A DNA stretch of 63,331 nt from Capnocytophaga sp. oral taxon 863 str. F0517 (GTDB lineage: Bacteria; Bacteroidota; Bacteroidia; Flavobacteriales; Flavobacteriaceae): NCBI RefSeq assembly GCF_000466425.1, contig NZ_KE992092.1, positions 1 through 63,331 on the forward strand, written 5' to 3'. This document shows positions 7,887 through 18,279 of this stretch, piece by piece. The position numbers and the translations under genes are program-made. Position 1 is the first letter of the stretch, and each line of letters begins with the position of its first letter. The notes below the pieces were generated by a model that worked only from the letters and a program-made list of their open reading frames with translations, was not told the DNA's origin and did not search any database.

Positions 7887-10800
7887 ATGAGAAGTAATTT
7901 TGAGTTTCTAAAAGCTATTGAACCTGCTATACTCTATCGAATCGCTTATTTGGCAGAGACCTACTTATATACTGACCCCAATGGTTGCTTGATGAAGCTA
8001 CGCCAATTTGCCGAAGTGATGGTCAATGAGGTCTTCCAAATAGAACATATTGCCTTACCTCATGATAACAATCAGGCCAATAGAATCAGTGTCCTTAAGC
8101 GGGAAGGAATTATAGAACACCAATTAGGTAGTATTCTTAACCAATTACGGCAGCGAGGGAATGAAGGCGCTCATGGGGGCTTCGACTCGGTTAGCTCCGC
8201 CAAGACAAACTTGCAAATGGCCTACAAGCTCGCCCAATGGTATGCCTTGAGTTATGGGGAAGGAACTGGAGGCCATACCTTTGTGATGCCTCAAGAGGGG
8301 GATAACCCCAATATTGCCGAGCTACAAGCCGAAAAAGAAGCCCAAGAGCAGCAAATCAAAGCCCTTACCGAGCAACTCCTTGAACTCCAAAAACAGCAAA
8401 GCTATTGGCAGGCCGCTCAAACTAAAGAGTTTATCAACGCCCAAAAAGAGCGCGCCCGCCGCACCCAGCAATATGTAAAAAGCCTTCAACTCTCCGAGGC
8501 CGAAACACGTCAGCTCATTGATGCACAGCTGTGTGAAGCAGGCTGGCAAGCCGATACCGAATGCCTACGCTATAGCAAGGGTACCCGCCCCGAAAAAGGG
8601 AAAAACCTCGCCATAGCCGAGTGGCCAACCGACAAGGGAGTGGCCGATTATGCTCTATTTGCAGGCCTACAACTGGTAGGTATCGTAGAGGCCAAAGCCA
8701 AGCACAAAGACATTTCAAGCATCCTCTCCAACCAATGTAAAGACTACGCCACCCATATCAAAAAAGAACATGCCTGCTATCTCATTGGTCAATGGGGGGA
8801 TTATCAAGTACCTTTCCTCTTTGCTACCAATGGCCGAAAATACCTCAAGCAATTGGATACCAAGGCGGGCATTTGGTTCTTAGATGTACGAGATAGTGGC
8901 AATATCTCCAAAGCACTCCAAGGCTGGAAAAGTCCCCAAGGCCTCTTGGAGGATTTAGCACAGGATATAGCCAAAGCCACTCAAAACCTTGCTCAAACCC
9001 CTTATGACCTACTAAGAGACCCCAACGGACTCAACCTACGTCCTTACCAAATCCGCGCTGTAGAGGCTACCGAAAAAGCCTTAGCCAACGGTCATCGTTC
9101 GGCTCTCCTCTCTATGGCAACAGGGACAGGAAAGACACGTACCTTGCTTGCGATGATCTACCGCTTTTTGGCTGCCAAACGCTTTAAGCGTATCTTATTT
9201 TTGGTAGACCGTAATGTCTTAGGAAAGCAGGCGCTCGATGTGTTCAAAGATGTAAAACTGGAAGACCTACAAACGCTTTATAATATCTATCCTATCAATG
9301 AACTTGGTGAAAAAACAATAGCGAAAGAAACCAAAATACAATTGAGCACTGTACAGGCTATGGTAAGGCGTATCCTCTATAATGAAGCGCAGGATATGCC
9401 CTCAGTATCGGATTATGACTTGGTAATCATAGATGAGGCACACCGTGGTTATATACTTGATAAAGAGATGAGTGAAGATGAATTTGCTTTTCGCGATCAA
9501 GACGATTTCACCAGCAAATATACCATGGTTATAGACTATTTCGATGCGGTGAAAATAGCGGTTACTGCTACCCCTGCCCTACAAACTACCCAGCTCTTTG
9601 GCAAACCTGTCTTTGAGTACTCTTATCGTGAAGCCGTTTTGGATGGTTTTTTAGTAGATTATAACCTACCTCACCATATTTTCACCCAACAGCGTATAGA
9701 AGGGATTCACTATGCTAAGGGCGATACTATACAAGCATATGACCTTGAGAAAAATGAAGTGATAGATTTGTCAGAAATACCTGATGAGCTGAACTTCGAG
9801 GTAGAGCAGTTCAACCGAAATGTTATCACAGAAGGGTTCAACCGTGCCGTTTTGGAGGAAGTGAGCCTCTATTTAGACCCTACTGGCGAAGGAAAGACCC
9901 TTATTTTTGCGGTAGATGATGCCCATGCCGATCTTGTGGTGAAGCTCCTCAAAGAAATCTATGCTGAGCAAGGGGTAGATAACGATGCTATCCAAAAGAT
10001 AACAGGTAGCATAGGAGATAAAAAGCGGGTAGAAGAAGCAGTTAATAAGTTCAAAAACGACACTTATCCCAACATAGTGGTAACGGTAGACCTACTTACC
10101 ACAGGGGTAGATGTCCCTGAAATTACCGCCTTGGTATTCATGCGTTTTGTAAGATCACGTATTCTCTTTGAGCAGATGATAGGGCGCGCTACCCGACTTT
10201 GTCCTAAGATAAACAAGGAGAGTTTTGAGGTATATGATCCCGTAGGTGTCTTTGATTTCTTTGCAGAAGTCTCTGAAATGGCACCTATTGTAGTGAATCC
10301 TACCACTACACTGGAAGATATCATCAATGGCTTTGAACATACTGAGAACCCTAAGCTGATTGCCAAATATACCCAACAGCTCTTAGGCCGATTGCAACGA
10401 CGCGCGAAGAATATTAGCCAACAGGATTTTGATTATTTCTGTAGCCTAAGTCAGGGGGTATCCCCTAAGGATTTTTTAGCCACCCTTAAAAATACACCCA
10501 CCGAACAGGTAAAGACTTTTATCAAAGAGAATGTAAAAGCTATTGCTTGTTTGTTCTATTCCCACCCTAAGACGGTAAAGTACAAATATATCAGCGACAA
10601 GCCAGATGAAGTACGCGAACACTATGTAGGCTATGGCAAGACCGAAAAACGCCCAGGGGACTATATAGAACAATTTTCTGCCTATATAGCCGAGAATCGC
10701 AATAAGCTCACCGCCCTGAACCTGCTTTGTACGTGCCCTTCGGAGCTTACCCGTAGCGACCTCAAGCGCCTTTACTTAGAAATGGCGCAAGAGGGCTATA

Positions 10801-11153
10801 CCCTGAAAGAGCTGAATAAGGCATGGAACAATGCCAAGAATGTAGAGATCACCGCCGACCTCATTGGTATGATACGTACCTTAGCCCTAGGCAATGCCTT
10901 AGTGGATTATAAAGTACGCTTAGACAATGCTTTTGAAAAACTCAAACAAACACACAGTTTCAATGCTATGGAAACCAAATGGCTCGACCGTATCAAGACC
11001 TTCCTAGAGAAGGAACAATATATCGAAAAGGCAGACTTTGATACAGGCGCCTTCCAAAATGCTGGCGGCTATGAGAAGATTAATAAGGTCTTTAAAAACC
11101 ATCTGGGAGAAATTGTAGATGAATTAAAGGAATATTTGTTTGAGATTGCGTAA
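7887..11153 (+). CDS. hsdR: Type I restriction endonuclease subunit R
   Basis: The 1088-residue protein has an N-terminal DUF4145-like segment (1-130), a coiled coil (about 145-195), a type I nuclease region around GVADYALFAGLQLVGIVEAK (PD-(D/E)xK pattern, residues 250-275), then a superfamily 2 helicase with Walker A MATGTGKTR, DEAH box VIIDEAHRG, TATP motif and motif VI QMIGRATRL. The C-terminal part resembles the EcoEI-type R subunit. It translocates DNA and cuts unmethylated targets in complex with HsdM and HsdS encoded downstream. Confidence 0.95.
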   Translation: MRSNFEFLKAIEPAILYRIAYLAETYLYTDPNGCLMKLRQFAEVMVNEVFQIEHIALPHDNNQANRISVLKREGIIEHQLGSILNQLRQRGNEGAHGGFDSVSSAKTNLQMAYKLAQWYALSYGEGTGGHTFVMPQEGDNPNIAELQAEKEAQEQQIKALTEQLLELQKQQSYWQAAQTKEFINAQKERARRTQQYVKSLQLSEAETRQLIDAQLCEAGWQADTECLRYSKGTRPEKGKNLAIAEWPTDKGVADYALFAGLQLVGIVEAKAKHKDISSILSNQCKDYATHIKKEHACYLIGQWGDYQVPFLFATNGRKYLKQLDTKAGIWFLDVRDSGNISKALQGWKSPQGLLEDLAQDIAKATQNLAQTPYDLLRDPNGLNLRPYQIRAVEATEKALANGHRSALLSMATGTGKTRTLLAMIYRFLAAKRFKRILFLVDRNVLGKQALDVFKDVKLEDLQTLYNIYPINELGEKTIAKETKIQLSTVQAMVRRILYNEAQDMPSVSDYDLVIIDEAHRGYILDKEMSEDEFAFRDQDDFTSKYTMVIDYFDAVKIAVTATPALQTTQLFGKPVFEYSYREAVLDGFLVDYNLPHHIFTQQRIEGIHYAKGDTIQAYDLEKNEVIDLSEIPDELNFEVEQFNRNVITEGFNRAVLEEVSLYLDPTGEGKTLIFAVDDAHADLVVKLLKEIYAEQGVDNDAIQKITGSIGDKKRVEEAVNKFKNDTYPNIVVTVDLLTTGVDVPEITALVFMRFVRSRILFEQMIGRATRLCPKINKESFEVYDPVGVFDFFAEVSEMAPIVVNPTTTLEDIINGFEHTENPKLIAKYTQQLLGRLQRRAKNISQQDFDYFCSLSQGVSPKDFLATLKNTPTEQVKTFIKENVKAIACLFYSHPKTVKYKYISDKPDEVREHYVGYGKTEKRPGDYIEQFSAYIAENRNKLTALNLLCTCPSELTRSDLKRLYLEMAQEGYTLKELNKAWNNAKNVEITADLIGMIRTLALGNALVDYKVRLDNAFEKLKQTHSFNAMETKWLDRIKTFLEKEQYIEKADFDTGAFQNAGGYEKINKVFKNHLGEIVDELKEYLFEIA

Positions 11154-11165
11154 TATAATATTTTT

Positions 11166-13133
11166 ATGAAAAAATTTGACTTGTTTAGGCTTAATTGTTT
11201 TTTGAATGATGTAAAAGCTAGTGATTTTAAATTAATAATAGTTTCATTGGTATCAGAATATATTTTTGATAAAAATAATGAATGTATTGATATTGAAGAT
11301 TGTTACAGACATATTATTGATTTTCATAAAATTAGCATAGATAAAGATTTGTTTGATACTATCATATCTAAAAGTAGTAATTTTAAATTAGAAAAATTAG
11401 ATAATAATGTATTTTTATCACTAAAAGTTGAAAGGTTTAATAAAATAAATGATGATTTAAATAATCATTCAATAGAAATCTACATAAGACACTTTATTAA
11501 AGATAATCAATATGATATCAAATACATAGATGTAATCAAATCAATATTATACAAAGCTGTTTATGAAAATATTAATAGCTTTTCTCCTGAAAATTTATTA
11601 TCTTTAATATCGGATGATATAAAAGAAGATTTTAATCAAAATGAGATAGAAATATTTAATAAATTTCTTGAATATCAAGATAGTTCTAAAAATACTGCTA
11701 TCTACAATGTTTTTCTTAAAGCAATTGAATATGCTATTATCACTTCAAATAGAGGAATAAAAGAGTTTTCTAAGGATATTTTTAAAGGGAAAAAATATTT
11801 ACTTGATACAAATATTTTATTTAGACTTTTAGGAGTAGGTGGAGAGGAAAGGAAGCAGAGCATATATGACCTAATAAAGATATGTATATTACAAGGAATA
11901 ACATTTGAATATACAGGAGAAACCTATCAGGAGTTTTTCAAAACACTTTCTGGAACAATCAAATTTTTAAAGACAGCCGATTCCAAGTATGACATAGACA
12001 CTCTTGGTTATGTTATCGAAAAAGAACCTAATTTAATTAAACAAGATTTTGTTTCACATTATTCAAGACTAAAAGTATTAAAAAAAGTAAGTACACCAGA
12101 ACAATATGAACTACTAATTCGTTCAGAATTATCTACTATTTTTGATAGTTTAAAAATCTCATTAGCAAAAAGTATTTCAAAGGATTCTAAAAAAGTTGAT
12201 ATATTATCACAAGAACTACTCAATAATAAAAAGAAGTTACCTTATGAATTAAAATATACAGAAAAAGCATCTAAGGTTGATGCATATAATATCATTTATG
12301 TAAGAAAATTAAGAGGAAACAATAACTATAATTATAAAGATGTTATTTCTTTCTATCTCACAACAGACAGATCATTGAATAAAATCTTATCAAAAAACGA
12401 AAGTAATACAATATCAGAAACTATTCTACCATCACAATTATTTCTTCTTCATTTCCCGTATATGTCTAATGAAGATGGAGAGATAGATTATACATTATTT
12501 TTGAAATTTATAAAAAGAAGAACTACTGAATACAATCTAAGAGGTAGCCAAGTTTTGAATTATATTAAAGAGATAAGAACTATAACTAATTCTGAAGAAA
12601 ATATTTCTACTATATTGAAAGTTTATGCAGATCAGAGATTTGATAATTTAAAAACGGATAAGAATGAGAATAGAATTTTTTCAATAAAAGAAATAACAGA
12701 AAAAATTACAGACAAAAAAATACAAGATGGTAAAATAGCTCAAGATAATCTAGATGCAATAAGAGAAAGTGCATATAATAGATTACCTAAAATTTTTAAT
12801 AGTACAAAGACTACAATTATAATATTAGATATAGCTATTATGGTTATTTTTATTCCTTTTATATCAATTTTACTTAGAAAAATAATAACTAATTTTACGA
12901 TTATCACTTCAATATTTATATTGTTAGAATTTATTAAATATATAGTTCTGAACAAAATGAAATTTATAAATCATATATGGAAAAAATATTTTATATATCG
13001 GTTAGAATCAGCAGAATATTTTATAGATAGTAAAGATTCTAATTTTGTAAAAGAAGGAATGAAATTGTATGATTCAGTAGATGGTGATGTTTGGAAGAAT
13101 GTTTGGAAAATAAAAAATAGTACAAAAAGATGA
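11166..13133 (+). CDS. PIN-like domain membrane protein embedded in the hsd operon
   Basis: This 655-residue protein is not a standard type I component. A PIN-like ribonuclease fold is suggested by LLDTN (Asp214), an acidic TYQEF, KVDAYN, and LTTDRS (Asp401), in the right order for the four acidic residues. The N-terminal 200 residues are unrecognised. Two membrane helices lie near residues 555-605 (TIIILDIAIMVIFIPFISIL and the following segment) with a basic tail. The gene is far more AT-rich than hsdR and hsdM, which suggests separate acquisition. Its stop overlaps the hsdM start by four bases (ATGA), so it is cotranscribed and probably translationally coupled. Function unknown; an accessory defence effector is possible. 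Confidence 0.8.
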   Translation: MKKFDLFRLNCFLNDVKASDFKLIIVSLVSEYIFDKNNECIDIEDCYRHIIDFHKISIDKDLFDTIISKSSNFKLEKLDNNVFLSLKVERFNKINDDLNNHSIEIYIRHFIKDNQYDIKYIDVIKSILYKAVYENINSFSPENLLSLISDDIKEDFNQNEIEIFNKFLEYQDSSKNTAIYNVFLKAIEYAIITSNRGIKEFSKDIFKGKKYLLDTNILFRLLGVGGEERKQSIYDLIKICILQGITFEYTGETYQEFFKTLSGTIKFLKTADSKYDIDTLGYVIEKEPNLIKQDFVSHYSRLKVLKKVSTPEQYELLIRSELSTIFDSLKISLAKSISKDSKKVDILSQELLNNKKKLPYELKYTEKASKVDAYNIIYVRKLRGNNNYNYKDVISFYLTTDRSLNKILSKNESNTISETILPSQLFLLHFPYMSNEDGEIDYTLFLKFIKRRTTEYNLRGSQVLNYIKEIRTITNSEENISTILKVYADQRFDNLKTDKNENRIFSIKEITEKITDKKIQDGKIAQDNLDAIRESAYNRLPKIFNSTKTTIIILDIAIMVIFIPFISILLRKIITNFTIITSIFILLEFIKYIVLNKMKFINHIWKKYFIYRLESAEYFIDSKDSNFVKEGMKLYDSVDGDVWKNVWKIKNSTKR

Positions 13134-14548
13134 ACAACCAAGAAATTGTAGCCAAACTATGGGCACTGTGTAATGTGCTCCGTGATGATGGTATCACCTA
13201 TCACCAATATGTAACAGAACTTACCTACATCCTTTTCCTAAAAATGGCTAAGGAAACGAATTCCGAAGGAGAAATACCTGAGGCTTATCGTTGGGACACT
13301 CTTGTGAGCAAAGACGGTATAGAACTAAAGAAATTCTATAAGGAACTATTAGAACACTTAGGTGATCAGTGCACTGGTAGAATTCAGGAAATCTATGCAG
13401 GGGCTAAATCCAATATAGAAGAGCCTAAAAACTTGGAAAAAATCATCAAGACCATTGATGCCCTTGATTGGTATTCTGCCAAAGAAGAAGGCTTGGGAAA
13501 CCTCTATGAAGGTTTGCTGGAGAAGAACGCCAATGAAAAGAAATCAGGAGCAGGGCAGTACTTTACCCCTCGTGTGCTTATTGATGTGATGACGGAACTT
13601 ACGAACCCCCAAGCGGGTGAACGCTGTAATGACCCTGCTTGTGGTACTTTTGGCTTTATGATTGCTGCTGACCGGTATATCAAAGACCAGACTGATGACC
13701 TTTTCTCCCTTTCGCAAGAGGTGCAAGAGTTCCAGATCAATGAGGCTTTCTCAGGGGGCGAACTGGTACATGAAACCCACCGCTTGGCACTGATGAACGC
13801 CATGCTACACGACATCAAAGGACCTATACAGCTTGGTGATACGCTTTCCTCCTTAGGCAAGCAAATGACTGGTTATGATGTGGTACTGACCAATCCGCCC
13901 TTTGGTTCCAAGAAAGGGGGAGAACAACCTTCTCGAGATGATTTTACCTTCCCCACTTCCAACAAACAGCTGAATTTTTTACAACATATCTACCGCAGTC
14001 TTAAAAGAGGCGGACGTGCTGCCGTAGTACTCCCCGACAATGTGCTCTTTGTAGATGGCGATGGCGAGCGTATCCGCAAAGACCTCATGGAAAAGTGCAA
14101 CCTACATACCATCTTGCGCCTACCTACAGGGATTTTCTATGCCCAAGGGGTCAAGACCAATGTGCTCTTCTTCGAACGAGGCCTTTCGGACAAAGGCAAT
14201 ACCCAAGAGGTTTGGTTCTATGATCTCCGTAGTAATATGCCTAACTTCGGGAAAACCAATCCCCTCAAGCGGGAACATTTTGACGAGTTTGTACAGTGCT
14301 ATCAGCGTGACGACCGCCGTAAGCGCCAAGAAACCTATAGTGAGGAAAATCCACAGGGCAGATGGCATCGATACACCTATGAAGAAATCTGTGCCCGTGA
14401 CAAAACAAGCCTTGACCTAAGCTGGATACGTCAGGGAGAAGAAACCGAAGACATCCCCTTGAGCGAACTCATAGCCACTATGGAGGAAAAAGCAGCCAAA
14501 ATCACTGAGGCTATTGCACAACTAAAAGCCATTATGGGAAATGAGTAG
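13130..14548 (+). CDS. hsdM: Type I restriction-modification methyltransferase subunit M
   Basis: The 472-residue N6-adenine methyltransferase has an HsdM N-terminal helical domain (to about 140), SAM-binding motif I NDPACGTFGFM (the more usual form is GTGG) and catalytic motif IV TNPPFG. It works with HsdS to methylate the recognition site. The start overlaps the preceding gene and the end overlaps the rhuM-like gene by eight bases, so the operon is compact. Confidence 0.95.
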   Translation: MNNQEIVAKLWALCNVLRDDGITYHQYVTELTYILFLKMAKETNSEGEIPEAYRWDTLVSKDGIELKKFYKELLEHLGDQCTGRIQEIYAGAKSNIEEPKNLEKIIKTIDALDWYSAKEEGLGNLYEGLLEKNANEKKSGAGQYFTPRVLIDVMTELTNPQAGERCNDPACGTFGFMIAADRYIKDQTDDLFSLSQEVQEFQINEAFSGGELVHETHRLALMNAMLHDIKGPIQLGDTLSSLGKQMTGYDVVLTNPPFGSKKGGEQPSRDDFTFPTSNKQLNFLQHIYRSLKRGGRAAVVLPDNVLFVDGDGERIRKDLMEKCNLHTILRLPTGIFYAQGVKTNVLFFERGLSDKGNTQEVWFYDLRSNMPNFGKTNPLKREHFDEFVQCYQRDDRRKRQETYSEENPQGRWHRYTYEEICARDKTSLDLSWIRQGEETEDIPLSELIATMEEKAAKITEAIAQLKAIMGNE

Positions 14549-15554
14549 TCCAAAGAAACCTAAAGACATGCTAAGGGCTTCTGTAGCGGAGTATCTGACC
14601 TTTGTCACCGCTACAGGAGAAAGCAATATCCAAAGCCTCTATGCCGACGAGAATGTTTGGCTTTCCCAAAAAATGATGGGACTACTCTATGGGGTGGAAT
14701 CTCATACCATTACCTATCATTTACAGAATATATTCACTGACAATGAGTTGGAAGAAAGTTCAGTTACTCGAATTTTTCGAGTATCTGCGGATGATGGGAA
14801 GACCTATAATACGAAGCACTATAATCTATCAGCGATAATCGCGGTAGGCTATAAGGTCAATTCGGAAAGGGCGGTGCAGTTCCGCAAATGGGCTACGCAG
14901 GTCATAGAAGAATTTACCATCAAGGGCTTTGCCATGGATGATGAGCGCCTGAAAAACGATGGAACCCTGCTGGGAAAGAAGTATTTCGAGGAACAGCTAC
15001 AGCGTATAAGAGAGATACGCCTGTCCGAACGCAAGTTCTATCAGAAAATCACTGACATTTACGCAACTTCCATTGATTACGACCCTAAATCCTCCGCTAC
15101 CCAACGCTTTTTTGCCACCGTACAGAACAAACTGCATTGGGCTATTCATGGGCATACCGCTGCCGAGGTAATTTACGAGCGTGCCAATGCCAAAAAACCT
15201 CACATGGGACTGACCTCTTGGAAGGATGCCCCCGAGGGGAAAATCTATCCCTTTGATGTAGTTGTAGCTAAGAACTACCTTACTGAAGATGAGATGGCAC
15301 AGCTACAGCGCTTAGTCTCTGCCTACTTGGATATGGCAGAAGATATGGCACTGAGGCATATCCCGATGACCATGAGCGATTGGGAAGTACGCCTCAACCG
15401 CTTTTTAGAATTTGCCGACCGAGAGGTCTTACAAGACGCTGGTAAAATCACCGCCGAGATTGCTCATACCCATGCCTTAGCGGAGTTTGAAAAGTATCGT
15501 ATCGTACAAGACCGCCTTTTCCAATCGGATTTTGATAAATTTCTTGAATCATGA
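14541..15554 (+). CDS. RhuM family protein
   Basis: The 337-residue protein matches the RhuM family: YADENVWLSQKMMGLLYGVE, FRVSADDGKTYNTKHYNLSA and VNSERAVQFRKWA are characteristic, giving a DNA-binding-like N-terminal part and a helical C-terminal part. RhuM proteins are often found inside type I restriction operons between hsdM and hsdS, as here; their role is not established. It overlaps both neighbours (8 and 4 bases), which implies joint expression. Confidence 0.85.
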   Translation: MSSPKKPKDMLRASVAEYLTFVTATGESNIQSLYADENVWLSQKMMGLLYGVESHTITYHLQNIFTDNELEESSVTRIFRVSADDGKTYNTKHYNLSAIIAVGYKVNSERAVQFRKWATQVIEEFTIKGFAMDDERLKNDGTLLGKKYFEEQLQRIREIRLSERKFYQKITDIYATSIDYDPKSSATQRFFATVQNKLHWAIHGHTAAEVIYERANAKKPHMGLTSWKDAPEGKIYPFDVVVAKNYLTEDEMAQLQRLVSAYLDMAEDMALRHIPMTMSDWEVRLNRFLEFADREVLQDAGKITAEIAHTHALAEFEKYRIVQDRLFQSDFDKFLES

Positions 15555-16870
15555 ACACTAAGCAAATACGACAAAAGATATTAGATTTAGCTATCCGTGG
15601 GGAGTTGGTGCGCCAAGACTCCACCGATGAACCTGCCTCCGTGCTCCTGGAACGTATTCGTACAGAGAAAGAGCAGCTTATCAAAGATAAAAAGCTCAAA
15701 CGAGATAAAAAAGACAACGAACCGATTGATGAAGTCCCCTTTGAACTTCCAGAGGGATGGGAGTGGTGTAGGTTGGGGGATATAGCTAATATCTCAATGG
15801 GACAATCTCCCAAAGGTGAAACTGTAATGAGAAATTCTAATGGAATTGAGTTTCATCAAGGAAAGATATATTTTACAGATAAATATATAGACAAATCTCC
15901 TTTTTTTACAAGTGAACCTACAAAAATAACATCTAATAGTGTCCTGTTGTGTGTAAGAGCTCCTGTTGGAGAAGTTAATTTGGTCAATAGAGAAGTTTGC
16001 ATAGGAAGAGGGTTATGTGCTATAGAACCTCTTGGCAATATAAGTATAGATTTTTGCTTCTTTTGGCTAATATTATTGAAGGATTATTTTAATGAGAACT
16101 CTACGGGTTCTACTTTTTCATCTATTTCAGGCGAAATTATAAGAAATGCTTTTATTCCCCTCCCTCCTCTTGCAGAGCAGCATCGTATTGCCCAAAAAGT
16201 AGAACGGCTGCTCACCATTGTAGATACTATTGAACAACTTCAAGAGGAGCTCAAAGCCCTTGTTAAGCAGGCTAGAAATCAGGTGCTTAACTATGCCATA
16301 GCGGGCAAGCTCACTCATCAAGACCCTAACGAGGAACCTGCAGAAGAACTTCTTAAGCGTATAGGCAAAACAACTGCCACTGATACCCCTTATGAGAAGT
16401 TGCCTAAGGGGTGGGCGTGGTGTAGGCTGGGGGATATAACGAAGACCATAGCTACAAAACCATATCAGATTTTGCAGTCTGAAATAGAAAAAAATGGGGA
16501 TTTTCCTGTAATAAGCCAAAGTGCTAATTATATAGAAGGTTTTTCTTCTGATGAAACAAAGGTTCTAAAGGTAGAAGATTTTATCATTGTCTTTGGAGAC
16601 CATACGAGAGTAGTAAAATATATAGATTTTGATTTTATTGTTGGTGCAGATGGGGTTAAAGTTATTCTACCTAACAATAATCTATCAAAATATCTCTATT
16701 ATCTCATTCTCAATGCTTCTTACAAAATTGAAAACAGAGGATATAGTAGGCATTTTCAGCTTCTACAGAAAGAATTTTTCCCTCTCCCTCCTTTACAAGA
16801 ACAACACCGTATTGTCCAAAAAATAGAGACTTATTTTTCTTTTTTAGATACCATAGAAAATAGTTTGTAA
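15551..16870 (+). CDS. hsdS: Type I restriction-modification specificity subunit S
   Basis: The 439-residue protein has two target recognition domains separated by a helical conserved region. Each domain starts with a PxGWxWCRLGDI motif (about residues 70 and 290) and ends with LPPLxEQHRIxQK. It decides the DNA sequence recognised by the complex. The start of the second domain carries a 40-bp sequence (16384-16423) repeated in inverse orientation at 18256-18295, in front of a silent third domain. Inversion would join residues 1 to about 290 to the silent domain in frame. Confidence 0.95.
   Translation: MNTKQIRQKILDLAIRGELVRQDSTDEPASVLLERIRTEKEQLIKDKKLKRDKKDNEPIDEVPFELPEGWEWCRLGDIANISMGQSPKGETVMRNSNGIEFHQGKIYFTDKYIDKSPFFTSEPTKITSNSVLLCVRAPVGEVNLVNREVCIGRGLCAIEPLGNISIDFCFFWLILLKDYFNENSTGSTFSSISGEIIRNAFIPLPPLAEQHRIAQKVERLLTIVDTIEQLQEELKALVKQARNQVLNYAIAGKLTHQDPNEEPAEELLKRIGKTTATDTPYEKLPKGWAWCRLGDITKTIATKPYQILQSEIEKNGDFPVISQSANYIEGFSSDETKVLKVEDFIIVFGDHTRVVKYIDFDFIVGADGVKVILPNNNLSKYLYYLILNASYKIENRGYSRHFQLLQKEFFPLPPLQEQHRIVQKIETYFSFLDTIENSL
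16384..16423 (+). repeat. Inverted repeat, left copy, hsdS invertible segment
   Basis: A 40-base block coding for TPYEKLPKGWAWC at the start of the second recognition domain of hsdS. It is identical to the reverse complement of 18256-18295. The two copies bound a 1912-bp segment that contains the rest of hsdS, the recombinase gene and the silent cassette. Confidence 0.95.
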
Positions 16871-16906
16871 AAACTTCGTTTATTATCATTTCTAAATTTT
16901 AAAGAA

Positions 16907-17710
16907 ATGATAGAACAATTCAAGTCTTTTCTACAGAAAAGCAATTTAGCGCCCAATACGATAGACTCGTATGTGTGGACAGTGAGGTATTTCTTAGAAA
17001 AATACCCTATTATCAACAAGCCCAACCTGATGGCTTACAAGAATTTCCTACTGGACAAGTACAAAGCACAAACCGTTAATCTGCGTTTGCAGGCGATTAA
17101 CAAGTACTTGGACTTCGTCAAGAAAGGCGCTCTGAAGATGTCCTTTGTAAAGGTACAGCAAAAGAACTTTTTAGAGCATGTGATTAGTCATGCGGATTAC
17201 CTGTTCCTAAAGGCACAACTCAAAAAAGATGGGTATCAAGATTGGTATTTTCTCGTATGGTTTCTCACCGCTACAGGGGCGCGTGTGAGTGAGCTGATTC
17301 AGATAAAAGCAGAACACCTCACTCAAGGCTATCTAGATCTTTATAGCAAGGGCGGAAAGGTACGCCGCCTATACATTCCCAAGCTCTTGCGCGAGGAAAG
17401 TAGCCAATGGCTTAAGGCAAAGGGAATTACTTCAGGCTATATCTTTCTCAATCGCTTTGGCAAACGTATCACCCCACGAGGAATTGCCCAACAACTCAAG
17501 GTCTTTGCTCATAAGTACCAGCTTAATCCTAAAGTGGTATATCCTCACTCTTTTAGACATCGGTTTGCTAAAAACTTCTTAGAGCGTTTCAATGACCTTA
17601 CGCTCCTTGCCGACCTGATGGGGCATGAAAGTATTGAGACCACTCGTATCTATCTCAGGCGTACTGCCAGCGAGCAGCAAGCCATTGTAGATACCATTGT
17701 CGATTGGTAA
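16907..17710 (+). CDS. Tyrosine recombinase (likely hsdS invertase)
   Basis: The 267-residue protein has an N-terminal SAM-like core-binding domain (FKSFLQKSNLAPNTIDSYV) and a catalytic domain with ATGARVSEL (Arg I), HSFRHRFA (His-x-x-Arg), GHESIETTRIYLR (His and the tyrosine nucleophile). It is of XerC/XerD type. Its place inside the inverted repeats that join the active hsdS to a silent cassette suggests it catalyses the inversion; the same arrangement is known for phase-variable type I loci in several Bacteroidota. Confidence 0.9.
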   Translation: MIEQFKSFLQKSNLAPNTIDSYVWTVRYFLEKYPIINKPNLMAYKNFLLDKYKAQTVNLRLQAINKYLDFVKKGALKMSFVKVQQKNFLEHVISHADYLFLKAQLKKDGYQDWYFLVWFLTATGARVSELIQIKAEHLTQGYLDLYSKGGKVRRLYIPKLLREESSQWLKAKGITSGYIFLNRFGKRITPRGIAQQLKVFAHKYQLNPKVVYPHSFRHRFAKNFLERFNDLTLLADLMGHESIETTRIYLRRTASEQQAIVDTIVDW

Positions 17711-17713
17711 GCT

Positions 17714-17760
17714 GTAGGGGCAAATTTGCGTTAGCAAGTATGTGAGGCTATTTGCCCTTA
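17714..17760. repeat. Short palindromic dispersed element (copy 2, long loop)
   Basis: GTAGGGGCAAAT pairs with ATTTGCCCTTA at the other end, enclosing a second small hairpin TTGCGTTAGCAA. It fills the space between the convergent recombinase and silent hsdS cassette and could act as a transcription stop. Confidence 0.65.
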
Positions 17761-18279
17761 TGTTAACATCTTTTCTATTTGGTCAAAGGAAGCAAAAAAA
17801 CTTTCTATTTTTTGGACGATACGGTGCTGCTCCGCAAGAGGAGGGAGAGGGAAAATAAAATTTGTTATATCTTCATTGTTAATTGAGGGTGAATTATCTC
17901 CTTTCATATGTTTATTCAGTCCTTGAACTACATAATCAGATACCATCAGATAAAATAAATACTTAGGAAACAGAGCTTCATTAGGACTACACACATAAAA
18001 GCCTGTTGAAGCTATACAGTTTGAGTATTCTTCATCTACAAAAGCTATATTTTTCAGATAAGGTCTAACCATAGAAAATAAGGAGTCACCAAATTTCACT
18101 TTCCTACTGGCTCTACTTGGGGCATCAGTTACAGCTATAGTTTTTACATCAGTAATTTTGTTTTGTCTATTATCTATAGAAGCAATGTCTATATAATTAA
18201 ATTTTTCACCTGAAGGCTTTTGAGATTTCATTGTATTCAAAATTTGATTTCCTTGACACCACGCCCACCCCTTAGGCAA
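17758..18279 (-). pseudogene. Silent hsdS target-recognition cassette
   Basis: A promoterless 173-codon segment in reverse orientation. It encodes LPKGWAWCQGNQILN, a complete recognition domain, and the closing motif PLPPLAEQHRIVQKIESFF with its own stop. No full-length gene begins here; the reading frame simply continues into the 40-bp inverted repeat, which matches the start of the second domain of the active hsdS. It is therefore a storage form, activated in frame by inversion, and not a decayed gene. Confidence 0.9.

Noticed and set aside
17758-18279. Independent hsdS-like gene
   Set aside because: No start or promoter of its own; in frame with the 40-bp inverted repeat, so a silent cassette.
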